Positions 44,211 through 52,186 of a DNA stretch of 64,000 bases are shown here, piece after piece. The stretch is from the NCBI GenBank assembly GCA_937915755.1, contig CALGGR010000107.1, positions 1 to 64,000 of the forward strand, written 5' to 3'. The stretch is from an uncultured Fretibacterium sp. (GTDB lineage Bacteria; Synergistota; Synergistia; Synergistales; Aminobacteriaceae). A model generated the notes under the pieces. The model saw only the letters and a list, made by a program, of their open reading frames with translations, did no database searches and had not been told where the DNA came from. How positions within the stretch are numbered: position 1 is the stretch's first letter; each line of letters starts with the position of its first letter. The position numbers and the translations under genes were made by a program.

Positions 44211-44552
44211 TGAGAAACATGCAACACTTGAAGAACTTGTAATTCTGTTGACGACAAGGAGGGTGAATTTCCGAGCGACTGCCAGGCTTTTGACAGTGGA
44301 AATATTTTATGGCACTTTTCATTCGACACTGTGCTGTCGTGGCGAGTGCATACGCGATGTTTCCGCCTTCGTATTTCTTGTCTTCTTTGAGGAGAGGCTG
44401 TGCTGCCATAAGCTCCTCTCAGCTGCCTGAAAAATCCAAAACTCTGTTCCTTGCCCGTGCTGTCGAAAGCCAAGACCTGAAGTTTCTTCTTCTTTTCTGT
44501 TTCCCTCCGCTTTCATTAATTTCAACAAGTTAAAATCCATAAAAATACGCTA
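44211..44552. other. Non-coding or decayed region downstream of recX
   Basis: About 340 bp without a supported gene. Several short ORFs of 70-90 codons exist in different frames on both strands, but none has a good ribosome site or a recognisable protein pattern. On the minus strand the frames share low-complexity Lys/Glu and Ser/Arg stretches that could be a frameshifted remnant. I see no hairpin terminator after recX. Confidence 0.35.
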
Positions 44553-44580
44553 ATGACAAAAATTTTATGGATGCTATAAT
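44535..44580 (+). promoter_or_regulatory. Promoter of tctCBA with inverted repeat
   Basis: -35 ATGACA (44553-44558), 16-bp spacer, -10 TATAAT (44575-44580). A perfect 10-bp inverted repeat ATCCATAAAA (44535-44544) / TTTTATGGAT (44563-44572) brackets the -35 box and could be an operator. AGGAGG lies a few bases before the tctC ATG. Confidence 0.65.
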
Positions 44581-44643
44581 TTTTGCAATAAATTTTCACA
44601 CAATCAAGCTACAAAATCTATATACATTCAGGAGGTTTTTCTT

Positions 44644-45603
44644 ATGATGAGAAAAGTTTTTGCGTTAATTCTCGTCCTTTGTCTTGCAGTACCGGCGTTC
44701 AGCGCAGATTACCCCGCGCAGAACATCACCGGCGTAGTCCAGTGGGGTGCAGGTGGCGGAACTGACTCCCTCATGCGTCCCCTCTCAGCAATCGCAGAGC
44801 AGACTCTGGGAAAGTCCATCATAATCCAGAACATGACAGGCGCAACAGGCTCAATCGCTACTCAGTACGTCTTTGACGCTCCAACTGACGGCTACACGCT
44901 CCTCATGGGTGCCGAGAACCCCGCGCTATATGACGTCCTCGAGATCTCCGAGCTTACCTACAACAATTTCGACTGCGTTTATCTCATCGGTGATGAGGTC
45001 GTCGGAATCGTCGTTGGCAAAAACTCACCCTACAAGTCATTCAAGGAGATCGTCGATGCCGCTCTCAAAGCTCCGTGGACGATCAAGATCTCAACCACAG
45101 GAACAGGCGGACTCCCTTGGGAAGTCGGGGCGTTCATCACAGACATCACAGGCGCAATGTTCAACCAGATTCCCTATGACAGCGACGCTTCGGCAAAAAC
45201 AGCGGTCATAAACGGCGAGTGCGACTTCACGGTCTGCAAGGTTCAGTCTGGAATCGAGGACTGGAAAGCAGGAGACCTGAAATTCCTCTGCATGTTGTCA
45301 GAGAAGCCCGTCCCCGTAATGCCCGATGTACCCCTCGTAACGGCGGAGTATCCCGACTTCTCGAAGTACCTTCCTTGGGGACCGTTCTACGGAGTGTTCG
45401 TGAAGAAAGGCACCGACAGCGCAATTCAGGCGAAACTCTCTGACGCTTTCACGAAGGCAGGACCTCAGGAGAGCTACCAGAAAGTCCTCGCAAACTTCAA
45501 CATCAACTTCCTAGGCTACTCCGGTGAAGAAGCTGCGAAGTACATCTCATCGTGGCGCGAAAACACAATCACCGCACTCAAGAACTCAGGAGCTTTCGAC
45601 TAA
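44644..45603 (+). CDS. tctC: Tripartite tricarboxylate transporter substrate-binding protein TctC
   Basis: 319-aa periplasmic solute receptor (Bug family). Signal peptide MMRKVFALILVLCLAVPAFSA; family motif VQWGAGGGTDSLMRPLS (about 32-48), NMTGATGSIATQYV, and LGYSGEEAAKYI near the end. It captures a carboxylate for the TctAB membrane complex. The ligand cannot be predicted. First gene of tctCBA; a hairpin separates it from tctB, fitting the usual excess of binding protein over membrane subunits. Confidence 0.95.
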   Translation: MMRKVFALILVLCLAVPAFSADYPAQNITGVVQWGAGGGTDSLMRPLSAIAEQTLGKSIIIQNMTGATGSIATQYVFDAPTDGYTLLMGAENPALYDVLEISELTYNNFDCVYLIGDEVVGIVVGKNSPYKSFKEIVDAALKAPWTIKISTTGTGGLPWEVGAFITDITGAMFNQIPYDSDASAKTAVINGECDFTVCKVQSGIEDWKAGDLKFLCMLSEKPVPVMPDVPLVTAEYPDFSKYLPWGPFYGVFVKKGTDSAIQAKLSDAFTKAGPQESYQKVLANFNINFLGYSGEEAAKYISSWRENTITALKNSGAFD

Positions 45604-45611
45604 AAGCAAAA

Positions 45612-45641
45612 TCCCCCTGACTGTTCACGCTCTCAGGGGGA
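45612..45641 (+). terminator. Intercistronic hairpin between tctC and tctB
   Basis: Perfect 9-bp stem TCCCCCTGA (45612-45620) with TCAGGGGGA (45633-45641). No T-run follows, so it is more likely a partial attenuator or an mRNA-stabilising 3' end for tctC than a full terminator. Confidence 0.6.
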
Positions 45642-45668
45642 GTATCTTCTCTGGAGGTGAAATTTTAT

Positions 45669-46235
45669 ATGGCTGATAAAGAGAAAGAATATCCCGACAT
45701 AATCCCAGAACTTGACGTTGATACTGACGACATGATCGTTGTCAAAGAACACCCTCTCGAGGCGGGCGAAAAAGTCTTCTCGTTCATCGTCCTCGTGTTC
45801 GGAGTGATAGCCTTGAAGCTGTCGGTTGATCTGTGGTTCAGCATATCATTGCGGAGAGGGCCGAGAATTGCATCGGCGGCGGCTGTTCCCGTTTTCGTCA
45901 GCGCATTGTGGGTGATTATGTCATTGTGGACTGTAATCGAGAACTTCAAGCTCACAACTCCGCTCTCGAAAATTCCGGGAATGGCTGAGAAAATCGCAAA
46001 AGCTCTCGCATATGCCCTGCCCTTAAACGTCGTAATAATGCTCGCCCTAATCGTTGCGTATTGCGCCGCATTGGTTGAAGGTGTCAGCTTCTACATTGCT
46101 ACTCCGGCGTTCCTGTACATCGCAATGTGCTACCTAACACGCAAGGATTACCTGAAGAATATTCTTTGGACCGGAATCGTCATGGCCTTCATCGTCCTCG
46201 TCTTCAGGGTACTCTTCAGCGTAGTGTTCCCGTAA
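45669..46235 (+). CDS. tctB: Tripartite tricarboxylate transporter small subunit TctB
   Basis: 188 aa from the ATG at 45669 (GGAGG 11 nt upstream; a GTG at 45657 is an alternative that overlaps the ribosome site). Four TM helices: about 36-60, 72-92, 112-135 and 140-185. An acidic N-terminal cytoplasmic segment precedes TM1. Typical TctB topology; it pairs with the 500-aa TctA that follows after 15 bp. Confidence 0.9.
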   Translation: MADKEKEYPDIIPELDVDTDDMIVVKEHPLEAGEKVFSFIVLVFGVIALKLSVDLWFSISLRRGPRIASAAAVPVFVSALWVIMSLWTVIENFKLTTPLSKIPGMAEKIAKALAYALPLNVVIMLALIVAYCAALVEGVSFYIATPAFLYIAMCYLTRKDYLKNILWTGIVMAFIVLVFRVLFSVVFP

Positions 46236-46250
46236 AAGGAGGCTGATCTC

Positions 46251-47753
46251 ATGGAAGCATTATCACACATGGCCGTATTTCTCCGTGAACCGTGGCTCAT
46301 TGCACTCGTTGCTGCTGGAACTTGCGCAGGGGTCTACGTCGGTGCAATTCCGGGACTTTCGGGGACTATGGCGGTATCACTTCTCGTTTCGTTCACATTC
46401 GGCTGGGAACAGCATTCAGCACTCGCAGTTATGGTCGGCGTATATGTAGGCTCTGTCTTCGGAGGCTCAAGGTCGGCAATACTCCTCAACATTCCCGGCG
46501 CACCTGCGGCTGTCGCAACTGCTCTCGACGGTTACGCTCTCGCAAAACAGGGACGTGCGGGCGAGGCTATGGGTCTGGCAACAAGTCAGTCTGTAATCGG
46601 GACATTGCTGGGAGTTCTTGCGCTTGCAACATGCGCTCCATTGGTGGCTGGAATCGCGCGTAACTTCCACTCCATCGACTACCTAATGCTCTCTCTCATG
46701 GGACTCATGATGGTCGGCTCTTTGTCGGGAAGGTCAGTCAGGTTCGGACTTATTGCGGGCTGTATAGGGATATTCTTGGGGTGCGTCGGTGTTGACGGTC
46801 AGACAGCGGTCAAGCGTTTCACGTTTAACATAGTCTACCTGAACAGCGGTGTAGATTACGTCGTCGCTATGATTGGACTTTTCGGAGCTTCTGAGGCACT
46901 CTCACAGATTACCGACATGAAAGCCACACCCGTCAAGCAGAAGGTCGACAAAATCCTTCCTTCATGGACAGAGTCAGCAAAATATTTGTGGCTAACGGTG
47001 AAGTCGTCAATAATCGGAGTGTTAGTCGGGGCATTGCCCGGAGCAGGCGGTGATATTGCGGCTTTGCTGAGCTACGATCAGGCCAAGAGGAGCATAAAGA
47101 ATCCTTCCGCACCGTTCGGTAAGGGAGCTGTCGAGGGGATAATCGCGCCTGAATCGGCAAACAATGCGGCAATAGGCGGGGCGTTCATACCGATGCTTAC
47201 GCTGGGAATACCGGGAGATGCTGTTACGGCGGTGCTAATAAGCGCGCTTACGATACAGGGATTGAGGCCAGGCCCTAACCTGATTTCGCAGACACCCGAT
47301 TTGTTCTGGCTGATTGTGGCGAGCCTGCTTTTCGCGTCATTCTTCCTGCTTGTGTTCGGACTTACGGGGATTAAGGCGTTCACGAAAATCGTCGAAGTCC
47401 CGAAAGGTATCCTTATGCCAACGATATTGATACTCTCGGTAATCGGAGCATACGCAATCCGCAACAGTGTCTACGATATTCTCTGGATGTTCGGGTTCGG
47501 GATAATCGGGTACTTCCTCAAACGTTTCAACTACCCTATAGCGCCCATCGTTCTCGGCGTAATACTGACGAGACTTTGCGAGGAGAATTACCGAAGGGGC
47601 GTAATGCTTCAGGGAGGCTCGGTTATGGGAATGCTTGGGAGCATCTTCACGAGCTACATTTCGATCGCGCTGTTCGTGTTACTAGTTGTGCTTTTCGTGA
47701 CTCAGACTGAGGGCTACAAGCACTGGCAGGCAAAACGAAGAGGCGAGGCATAA
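46251..47753 (+). CDS. tctA: Tripartite tricarboxylate transporter large subunit TctA
   Basis: 500-aa permease, about 11-12 TM helices. Family signature YVGAIPGLSGTMAVSLLVSFTFG (about residues 25-47) and its second copy, VGALPGAGGDIAALLSY (about 258-274), plus VYVGSVFGGSRSAILLNIPG and ITLGIPGDA-like MLTLGIPGDAVTAVL. Imports the TctC-bound carboxylate using the ion gradient. Last gene of the operon, convergent with the HxlR regulator 10 bp away. Confidence 0.97.
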   Translation: MEALSHMAVFLREPWLIALVAAGTCAGVYVGAIPGLSGTMAVSLLVSFTFGWEQHSALAVMVGVYVGSVFGGSRSAILLNIPGAPAAVATALDGYALAKQGRAGEAMGLATSQSVIGTLLGVLALATCAPLVAGIARNFHSIDYLMLSLMGLMMVGSLSGRSVRFGLIAGCIGIFLGCVGVDGQTAVKRFTFNIVYLNSGVDYVVAMIGLFGASEALSQITDMKATPVKQKVDKILPSWTESAKYLWLTVKSSIIGVLVGALPGAGGDIAALLSYDQAKRSIKNPSAPFGKGAVEGIIAPESANNAAIGGAFIPMLTLGIPGDAVTAVLISALTIQGLRPGPNLISQTPDLFWLIVASLLFASFFLLVFGLTGIKAFTKIVEVPKGILMPTILILSVIGAYAIRNSVYDILWMFGFGIIGYFLKRFNYPIAPIVLGVILTRLCEENYRRGVMLQGGSVMGMLGSIFTSYISIALFVLLVVLFVTQTEGYKHWQAKRRGEA

Positions 47754-47763
47754 TCCACAAGTG

Positions 47764-48129
47764 TCAAGAGTTAACAAGTTCCTCTGGTTCAACATGGCCG
47801 GAGGAATTTTTTGTTGCTTTGTAGAACTTTCCCCAATTTTCCATTTCAGAGAGCAGAGGCTTCAATGTCATTCCCAGTTCTGTCAGTGAGTATTCGACTT
47901 TCGGGGGCTTAATGCCGTATACCTTGCGAGTGATTATTCCGTCATTCTCCATTGAGCGGAGGGACGATGCTAAAACTTTGTGGCTAATACCTTCAAGGCT
48001 GCGTTTAAGCTCGTTGAACCTGTAGGGACGCTGAAGGAGGTTACGAAGGATTAACAGCTTCCACTTGCTGCCGATTAACTCTATTGCTGTAGCTGCCGGA
48101 CATTCCGGGAGTTCTTCACGTTTAATCAT
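47764..48129 (-). CDS. HxlR-family transcriptional regulator
   Basis: 121-aa winged-helix protein: CPAATAIELIGSKWKLLILRNLL at the N-terminus, then RFNELKRSLEGISHKVLASSLRSMENDGII (recognition helix) and VEYSLTELGMTLKPLL. HxlR proteins respond to aldehydes, disulfide or other electrophile stress, and often bind palindromes in divergent promoters. It is divergent from the Cys-repeat peptide/rSAM locus across a 120-bp region with two palindromes, so it likely controls that locus (inference). Confidence 0.92.
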   Translation of the reverse strand: MIKREELPECPAATAIELIGSKWKLLILRNLLQRPYRFNELKRSLEGISHKVLASSLRSMENDGIITRKVYGIKPPKVEYSLTELGMTLKPLLSEMENWGKFYKATKNSSGHVEPEELVNS

Positions 48130-48151
48130 AATGATGAAATTATAACGCCCA

Positions 48152-48218
48152 GCGAAATTTTCGCATACAGGTTACAAATTTGTGCGTTCTTGTGTGAATG
48201 TAAAATACTCTGTATCAT
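48152..48218 (+). promoter_or_regulatory. Divergent control region of the rSAM peptide locus
   Basis: Palindromes GCGAAA-T-TTTCGC (48152-48164) and ACAAATTTGT (48174-48183). Promoter TTGTGT (48190-48195), 17-bp spacer, TATCAT (48213-48218). The second palindrome adjoins the -35 element, a plausible HxlR operator. AGGAGG (48236-48241) is 8 nt before the peptide ATG. Confidence 0.55.
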
Positions 48219-48249
48219 TCATGAAAACTTATCACAGGAGGCAGCAATC

Positions 48250-48363
48250 ATGGCACTCAAGGATTTAGCGGAATGGGGAAGCAAGTCGTCATCATGCGGA
48301 GGAAATAAGCCTTCGTCATGCGGAGGAACAAAGCCATCATCGTGCGGCGGCGAGAAGAAATAG
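48250..48363 (+). CDS. Cys-repeat RiPP-type precursor peptide
   Basis: 37-aa peptide with an excellent ribosome site (AGGAGG, 8-nt spacing). The leader-like start MALKDLAEWGSKS is followed by three near-perfect repeats SSCGGNK-P, SSCGGTK-P and SSCGGEKK. The three Cys occur at residues 16, 24 and 32, exactly 8 apart. The next gene is a radical SAM/SPASM enzyme, so this is very likely the modified substrate. It resembles ACGX/CXXX-repeat target peptides known to pair with rSAM/SPASM maturases, but the SSCGG unit is not one I can assign to a named class. Product chemistry is unknown. Confidence 0.8.
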   Translation: MALKDLAEWGSKSSSCGGNKPSSCGGTKPSSCGGEKK

Positions 48364-48380
48364 CAACATCTGAAACAATG

Positions 48381-48400
48381 CCCCGTTAAATTCAGCGGGG
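48381..48400 (+). terminator. Attenuating hairpin between precursor and rSAM gene
   Basis: CCCCG (48381-48385) with CGGGG (48396-48400), loop of 10 nt, followed by TATATTTAT. A weak terminator here would make precursor mRNA more abundant than enzyme mRNA, common in RiPP loci. Confidence 0.5.
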
Positions 48401-48415
48401 TATATTTATGCCATC

Positions 48416-49444
48416 ATGCGTTACTTTTCGTTTCAGTGGCACATAACCGATAATTGCGACCAGAGATGTAGGCATTGCTATATATTCTCAGGCAATGGCA
48501 CTCACACAATACAGTCAATGAGCCGTGAGGATATGAACACGGTCTTCATGAACTGCCTGAATTTCTGCGAGGTTTACGGACGCATTCCATACTTCTACAT
48601 TACAGGAGGAGATCCGATACTTCACCCTTACTTCTGGGAACTACTCGAAACTCTCAATGCTCACAAAATTTCGTTCTCAATTCTCGGCAACCCTTTTCAC
48701 ATTGATGATAAGACATGCAGAAAGTTAAAGGCTCTCGGCTGTGAGAAGTACCAGCTCTCAATAGACGGTATGAAAGATACTCACGATTTCTTCAGGAAGC
48801 CCGGCTCATTCGATGAGACACTCTGCAAAATCAAGGCCATTAACGACGCTGGAATATGCTCGGTCATAATGTCTACTGTGTCAGGCTTGAACATTCATGA
48901 GATTCCCGATGTTATTGATACTGTTGTTGAACATGGCGTGGAGGTTTATTCGTTTGCTCGTTACTGCCCCACTGGTTCAGGAATGGACACTGGAATAACA
49001 CCGTCAGAATACCGGGACTTCCTGCGTTTATGCGACACCAAGTTCAGGAAGTACGAAGAGGAATGCTGCAAGACATATTTCGACCGCAAGGATCACTTAT
49101 GGACGCTCTATGAATACGAGGCGGGGAAGTTCAGAATCCCGGAATATGCGGAACCGGGAAAGATTTACGGCGGCTGTAACTGCGGGAATGCACACCTCAC
49201 TATACTCCCCTCAGGAGACGTTTATGCCTGCCGAAGAGTTCAAGGGAGCAGGGTAGGAAATGCACTGACGGGCAAACTCGCTGACTTATGGGTCAACGAA
49301 ATGGAAATGTACCGTGAATATAATAATTTCTCGAAATGCTCAAAGTGCGAACTTCTGCCGTATTGTCGAGGCTGTCCCGCTGTTGCGAAAGGAAAATACG
49401 GAGATTTTTACGCACAAGACCCCCAATGCTGGAAGGAGATTTAA
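48416..49444 (+). CDS. Radical SAM/SPASM peptide-modifying enzyme
   Basis: 342 aa. The radical SAM cluster motif is C14-DQR-C18-RH-C21 (CxxxCxxC) with the GGDPIL segment (about 64-69). The C-terminal SPASM domain starts with GCNCGNAHLTILPSGDVYACRR (two-part segment about 259-280) and ends CSKCELLPYCRGCP...QCWK, providing ligands for two auxiliary [4Fe-4S] clusters. SPASM enzymes of this size mature RiPPs by thioether, C-C or other Calpha/Cbeta chemistry. Start ATG at 48416 has only a weak ribosome site, so translation may depend on the upstream hairpin or coupling. Nitroreductase follows after 2 bp. Confidence 0.93.
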   Translation: MRYFSFQWHITDNCDQRCRHCYIFSGNGTHTIQSMSREDMNTVFMNCLNFCEVYGRIPYFYITGGDPILHPYFWELLETLNAHKISFSILGNPFHIDDKTCRKLKALGCEKYQLSIDGMKDTHDFFRKPGSFDETLCKIKAINDAGICSVIMSTVSGLNIHEIPDVIDTVVEHGVEVYSFARYCPTGSGMDTGITPSEYRDFLRLCDTKFRKYEEECCKTYFDRKDHLWTLYEYEAGKFRIPEYAEPGKIYGGCNCGNAHLTILPSGDVYACRRVQGSRVGNALTGKLADLWVNEMEMYREYNNFSKCSKCELLPYCRGCPAVAKGKYGDFYAQDPQCWKEI

Positions 49445-49446
49445 TC

Positions 49447-50025
49447 ATGGACATCATGGAAGTCATAAGGTCGAGGCACTCGATCAGGAAGTATCAGAGC
49501 AGGCAGATACCACGTGAAGACCTCGAACTCGTAATCGACGCAGGACTTTACGCACCAAATGCCGGAGGACGCCAGGGAAGCATAATAGTCGGAGTGAACA
49601 ACGCGAAATTAACGGAGCAAATCGGGAAGCTGAACATCGCAAAATTCGACAGGTCAGCACTTCTCGGAGCTTACGTCTCGGACGAACAGCCAAGCATTAT
49701 TGACGACCCGACAATTAAGAGCGGGTTCTACGGCGCGCCCAGTGTGTGCATTGTTTTCGGGCCGGAAGATTTCCTGTACAGTGTGCCTGATGCTTTCTGC
49801 TGTGCTGAGAACATGGTGCTTGAGGCGACTTCGCTGGGTCTTTCGTCATGTATCATCGCAAGGGGCGAAGAGACTTTCGACAATCCTGAAGGCAAGAAAT
49901 TTCTCGAACAATGGGAAATCCCTGAAAGTTACACGGCTCGGTGCTTCGTTCTTCTCGGTTATCTTGACGGCAAAGAACCTTCCACTAAACCTCTTCATGA
50001 GGGACGCAAGAAGATTATCGCATAG
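49447..50025 (+). CDS. Nitroreductase-family flavoprotein
   Basis: 192 aa from the ATG at 49447 (AAGGAG, 8-nt spacing; a longer ORF from 49336 lies inside the rSAM gene). FMN-binding motif RSRHSIRKYQSRQIP (about 8-22), APNAGGRQ, and VLEATSLGLSSCII match the nitroreductase fold. It begins 2 bp after the rSAM stop, so it belongs to the peptide operon. Flavin oxidoreductases of this fold can act as dehydrogenases in azoline or dehydroamino-acid RiPP pathways; a housekeeping quinone/nitro-reductase is the alternative. Confidence 0.9.
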   Translation: MDIMEVIRSRHSIRKYQSRQIPREDLELVIDAGLYAPNAGGRQGSIIVGVNNAKLTEQIGKLNIAKFDRSALLGAYVSDEQPSIIDDPTIKSGFYGAPSVCIVFGPEDFLYSVPDAFCCAENMVLEATSLGLSSCIIARGEETFDNPEGKKFLEQWEIPESYTARCFVLLGYLDGKEPSTKPLHEGRKKIIA

Positions 50026-50029
50026 CTGA

Positions 50030-50069
50030 TATAATAGCTCCAATCCACGATAATATTCATGAATTGGAG
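50030..50069 (+). promoter_or_regulatory. TATAAT box and hairpin sequestering the ribosome site
   Basis: TATAAT at 50030-50035. CTCCAAT (50038-50044) and ATTGGAG (50063-50069) form a perfect 7-bp stem with an 18-nt loop; the right arm contains the GGAG ribosome site of the next gene. The hairpin could throttle translation. Confidence 0.45.
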
Positions 50070-50077
50070 ATGAAATC

Positions 50078-52051
50078 ATGAGGGGAAATTTCGCGCTACT
50101 GTTCCTTGTAGTCTGGCCGATGATTGGCGGACTTCTTTCGTATTACTTGGGGAAAAAGAGCAGGCTTGTCCGCGATATTGCCGCTGATATTGTCTGCGTT
50201 ATTGAGCTTGCGGCTGTGCTGTCGATGTGGGGGAGTATTGGGACTGAGCTGTTCATTCCGGGAGTATGCGGGCTTGGAATGAAACTCAAACTTGACGGCT
50301 TCAGGTTCATCTATGCCGTGATAATCTCGTTCATGTGGGCGGCGACAACGATATTCTCACGCGAATACCTCCGTCATCACCGCAACCGTAACCGCTACTA
50401 CCTCTACGTCCTTATGACTCTCGGCTCAATCATGGGCGTCTTCATTTCGGGGGACTTGTACACGACGTTCATGTTCTTCGAGATGATGTCGCTTTTCTCG
50501 TACATCATGGTTGTTCAGGACGAGACTCACGAGGCACAGCGGGCCGCACAGACGTACCTCGCAATCGCGATAATCGGCGGGCTTGTTACGCTGACGGGGC
50601 TGATACTTCTCTACAATTACACGGGGACACTCGATATTGAGGCACTGGGGAAATTCCAGCTTCAGGATAAATCTCCGCTCTATATTCCGGGATTCCTAGT
50701 ATTCTTTGGGTTCGCGGCAAAGGCAGCAATCTTTCCGTCCCACATATGGCTTCCTACGGCTCACACTGCTGCTCCGGCTCCTTCAAGCGCGTTGCTCTCA
50801 GGCTTGCTCACGAAATCGGGCCTCTTCGGGATTATCGTGCTTTCTTCGGGAATATTCCTCCATGATCCGCGATGGGGCTTCATGCTTCTTGTGCTTGCCG
50901 TGATAACAATGGTACTCGGTGCGGTTCTGGCCGTCTTCTCCGTAAACATTAAGCGAACTCTCGCATGTTCCTCAATGTCTCAACTGGGCTTCATATTAAC
51001 TGGGGTGGCTATGCAGTGCTTCTTGGGAGTGGATAATGATCTTGCAGTTCGCGGGACGATCCTTTACATGGTCGGGCATTCGCTCGTTAAGCTGGTATTA
51101 TTCCTTTGCGCCGGAGTCGTACACATGAATACCCACCAGCTCAACCTCAACGATATTCGAGGCTTCGGACGTGGAAAGAAAGTTTTGATGTTCGCGTTCA
51201 TAATGGGAGGACTTGGATTGATGGGTGTTCCTCTTCTCAACGGCTATCTCGGAAAGACGCTCATACATGAGGCAATCGTCGAGCATATTCACGCATTGGG
51301 ACACGGAGCTGGAACTCTCTCATTCATGAGTGTGGGCGGGGAAAAATTCATGTTCTCGGTCTGCGAATGGCTCTTCCTGATTTCAGGAGGGCTTACTGTC
51401 TCGTACGTTATAAAACTCTTTGTTGCCCTCTTCATCGCAAAGCCCAATCCCGCCATGCACCAGAAGGATGTGTACCTCTCATGGCCGAACGCGGCAGTCC
51501 TCACGCTATCAGCAATTCTCCTCCCAATAATCGGCTTATTCCCCGTCAATGTCGGCGACAATATTGCGATATTCGGCTCATCATTCATGAGCGGGCCGGA
51601 ACATCATCATGCTGTCGAATACTTCTCGTTCACGAATCTTGAAGGCTCAATAATCTCCGTGACAATCGGCGTGTGCGTGTACTTCCTGTTCATACGTCGA
51701 GTTTTGCAGGAGGAGCACGTGAAGGGCGAGGTACGTTACCTGAACTTGTGGCCTGAATGGCTGAACATTGAGAACGCTCTATTCCGTCCTGTAATCGGGC
51801 TGGTACTTCCGTTCATGGGTTCACTTTTCGCAAAAACTGTCGACCTCATTACCGCAGGGCCTGTAACGTTGCTTCTCTCACATGCTTCGAGGATAAAGTT
51901 CATTCGTCCGCCGGAAGATACGGATTTCGGCTACTATCAGGACGACGGGAAGCAGGAAACTGTCGGGACGCTTTTGCCTTCAAGCCTGTCTTACGGTCTG
52001 ATGACGTTTGCAATTGGGCTGCTGTTCGTGATTGCGTTCATGATGATGTGA
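50078..52051 (+). CDS. Orphan complex-I-like proton/sodium-conducting subunit (NuoL/MrpD/HyfB family)
   Basis: 657 aa, about 14-16 TM helices. Proton_antipo_M core: MYFFEMMSLFSYIMV-like FMFFEMMSLFSYIMVVQDE, AAIFPSHIWLPTAHTAAP (about 212-229) with conserved Pro/Lys/His, and KRTLACSSMSQLGFI (about 291-305). These proteins translocate ions in complex I, Mrp antiporters and energy-converting hydrogenases. No partner subunits lie nearby: upstream is the nitroreductase, downstream flagellin. It may act alone, or with subunits encoded elsewhere. A terminator follows. Confidence 0.9.
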   Translation: MRGNFALLFLVVWPMIGGLLSYYLGKKSRLVRDIAADIVCVIELAAVLSMWGSIGTELFIPGVCGLGMKLKLDGFRFIYAVIISFMWAATTIFSREYLRHHRNRNRYYLYVLMTLGSIMGVFISGDLYTTFMFFEMMSLFSYIMVVQDETHEAQRAAQTYLAIAIIGGLVTLTGLILLYNYTGTLDIEALGKFQLQDKSPLYIPGFLVFFGFAAKAAIFPSHIWLPTAHTAAPAPSSALLSGLLTKSGLFGIIVLSSGIFLHDPRWGFMLLVLAVITMVLGAVLAVFSVNIKRTLACSSMSQLGFILTGVAMQCFLGVDNDLAVRGTILYMVGHSLVKLVLFLCAGVVHMNTHQLNLNDIRGFGRGKKVLMFAFIMGGLGLMGVPLLNGYLGKTLIHEAIVEHIHALGHGAGTLSFMSVGGEKFMFSVCEWLFLISGGLTVSYVIKLFVALFIAKPNPAMHQKDVYLSWPNAAVLTLSAILLPIIGLFPVNVGDNIAIFGSSFMSGPEHHHAVEYFSFTNLEGSIISVTIGVCVYFLFIRRVLQEEHVKGEVRYLNLWPEWLNIENALFRPVIGLVLPFMGSLFAKTVDLITAGPVTLLLSHASRIKFIRPPEDTDFGYYQDDGKQETVGTLLPSSLSYGLMTFAIGLLFVIAFMMM

Positions 52052-52062
52052 GAAGAGATTGC

Positions 52063-52097
52063 GCGGTCTTCTGAAATTTTTGGGAGGCCGCTTTTTT
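52063..52097 (+). terminator. Intrinsic terminator
   Basis: GCGGTC (52063-52068) with GGCCGC (52086-52091), one G-T pair, then six T (52092-52097). Ends the antiporter-subunit transcript before flagellin. Confidence 0.85.
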
Positions 52098-52186
52098 GCA
52101 AAGGCAGGAATTTGTCGGATTTATTTTTTCGCGAGTATGCCCGATAATTGATATAATAGCCTGAATGTTATAAAGGGATGATTACC

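Noticed and set aside
44200..44540. Several overlapping short ORFs after recX on both strands
   Set aside because: No ribosome sites, no recognisable domains, and they contradict one another; treated as non-coding or decayed.
48250..48363. Random Ser/Gly-rich ORF rather than a gene
   Set aside because: The strong ribosome site, exact 8-residue Cys spacing and the following rSAM gene make chance unlikely, so it was kept as a CDS.
52121..52148. Sigma-28 promoter of flagellin
   Set aside because: CCGATAAT resembles the -10, but the position for TAAA reads TTAT, so the match is incomplete.
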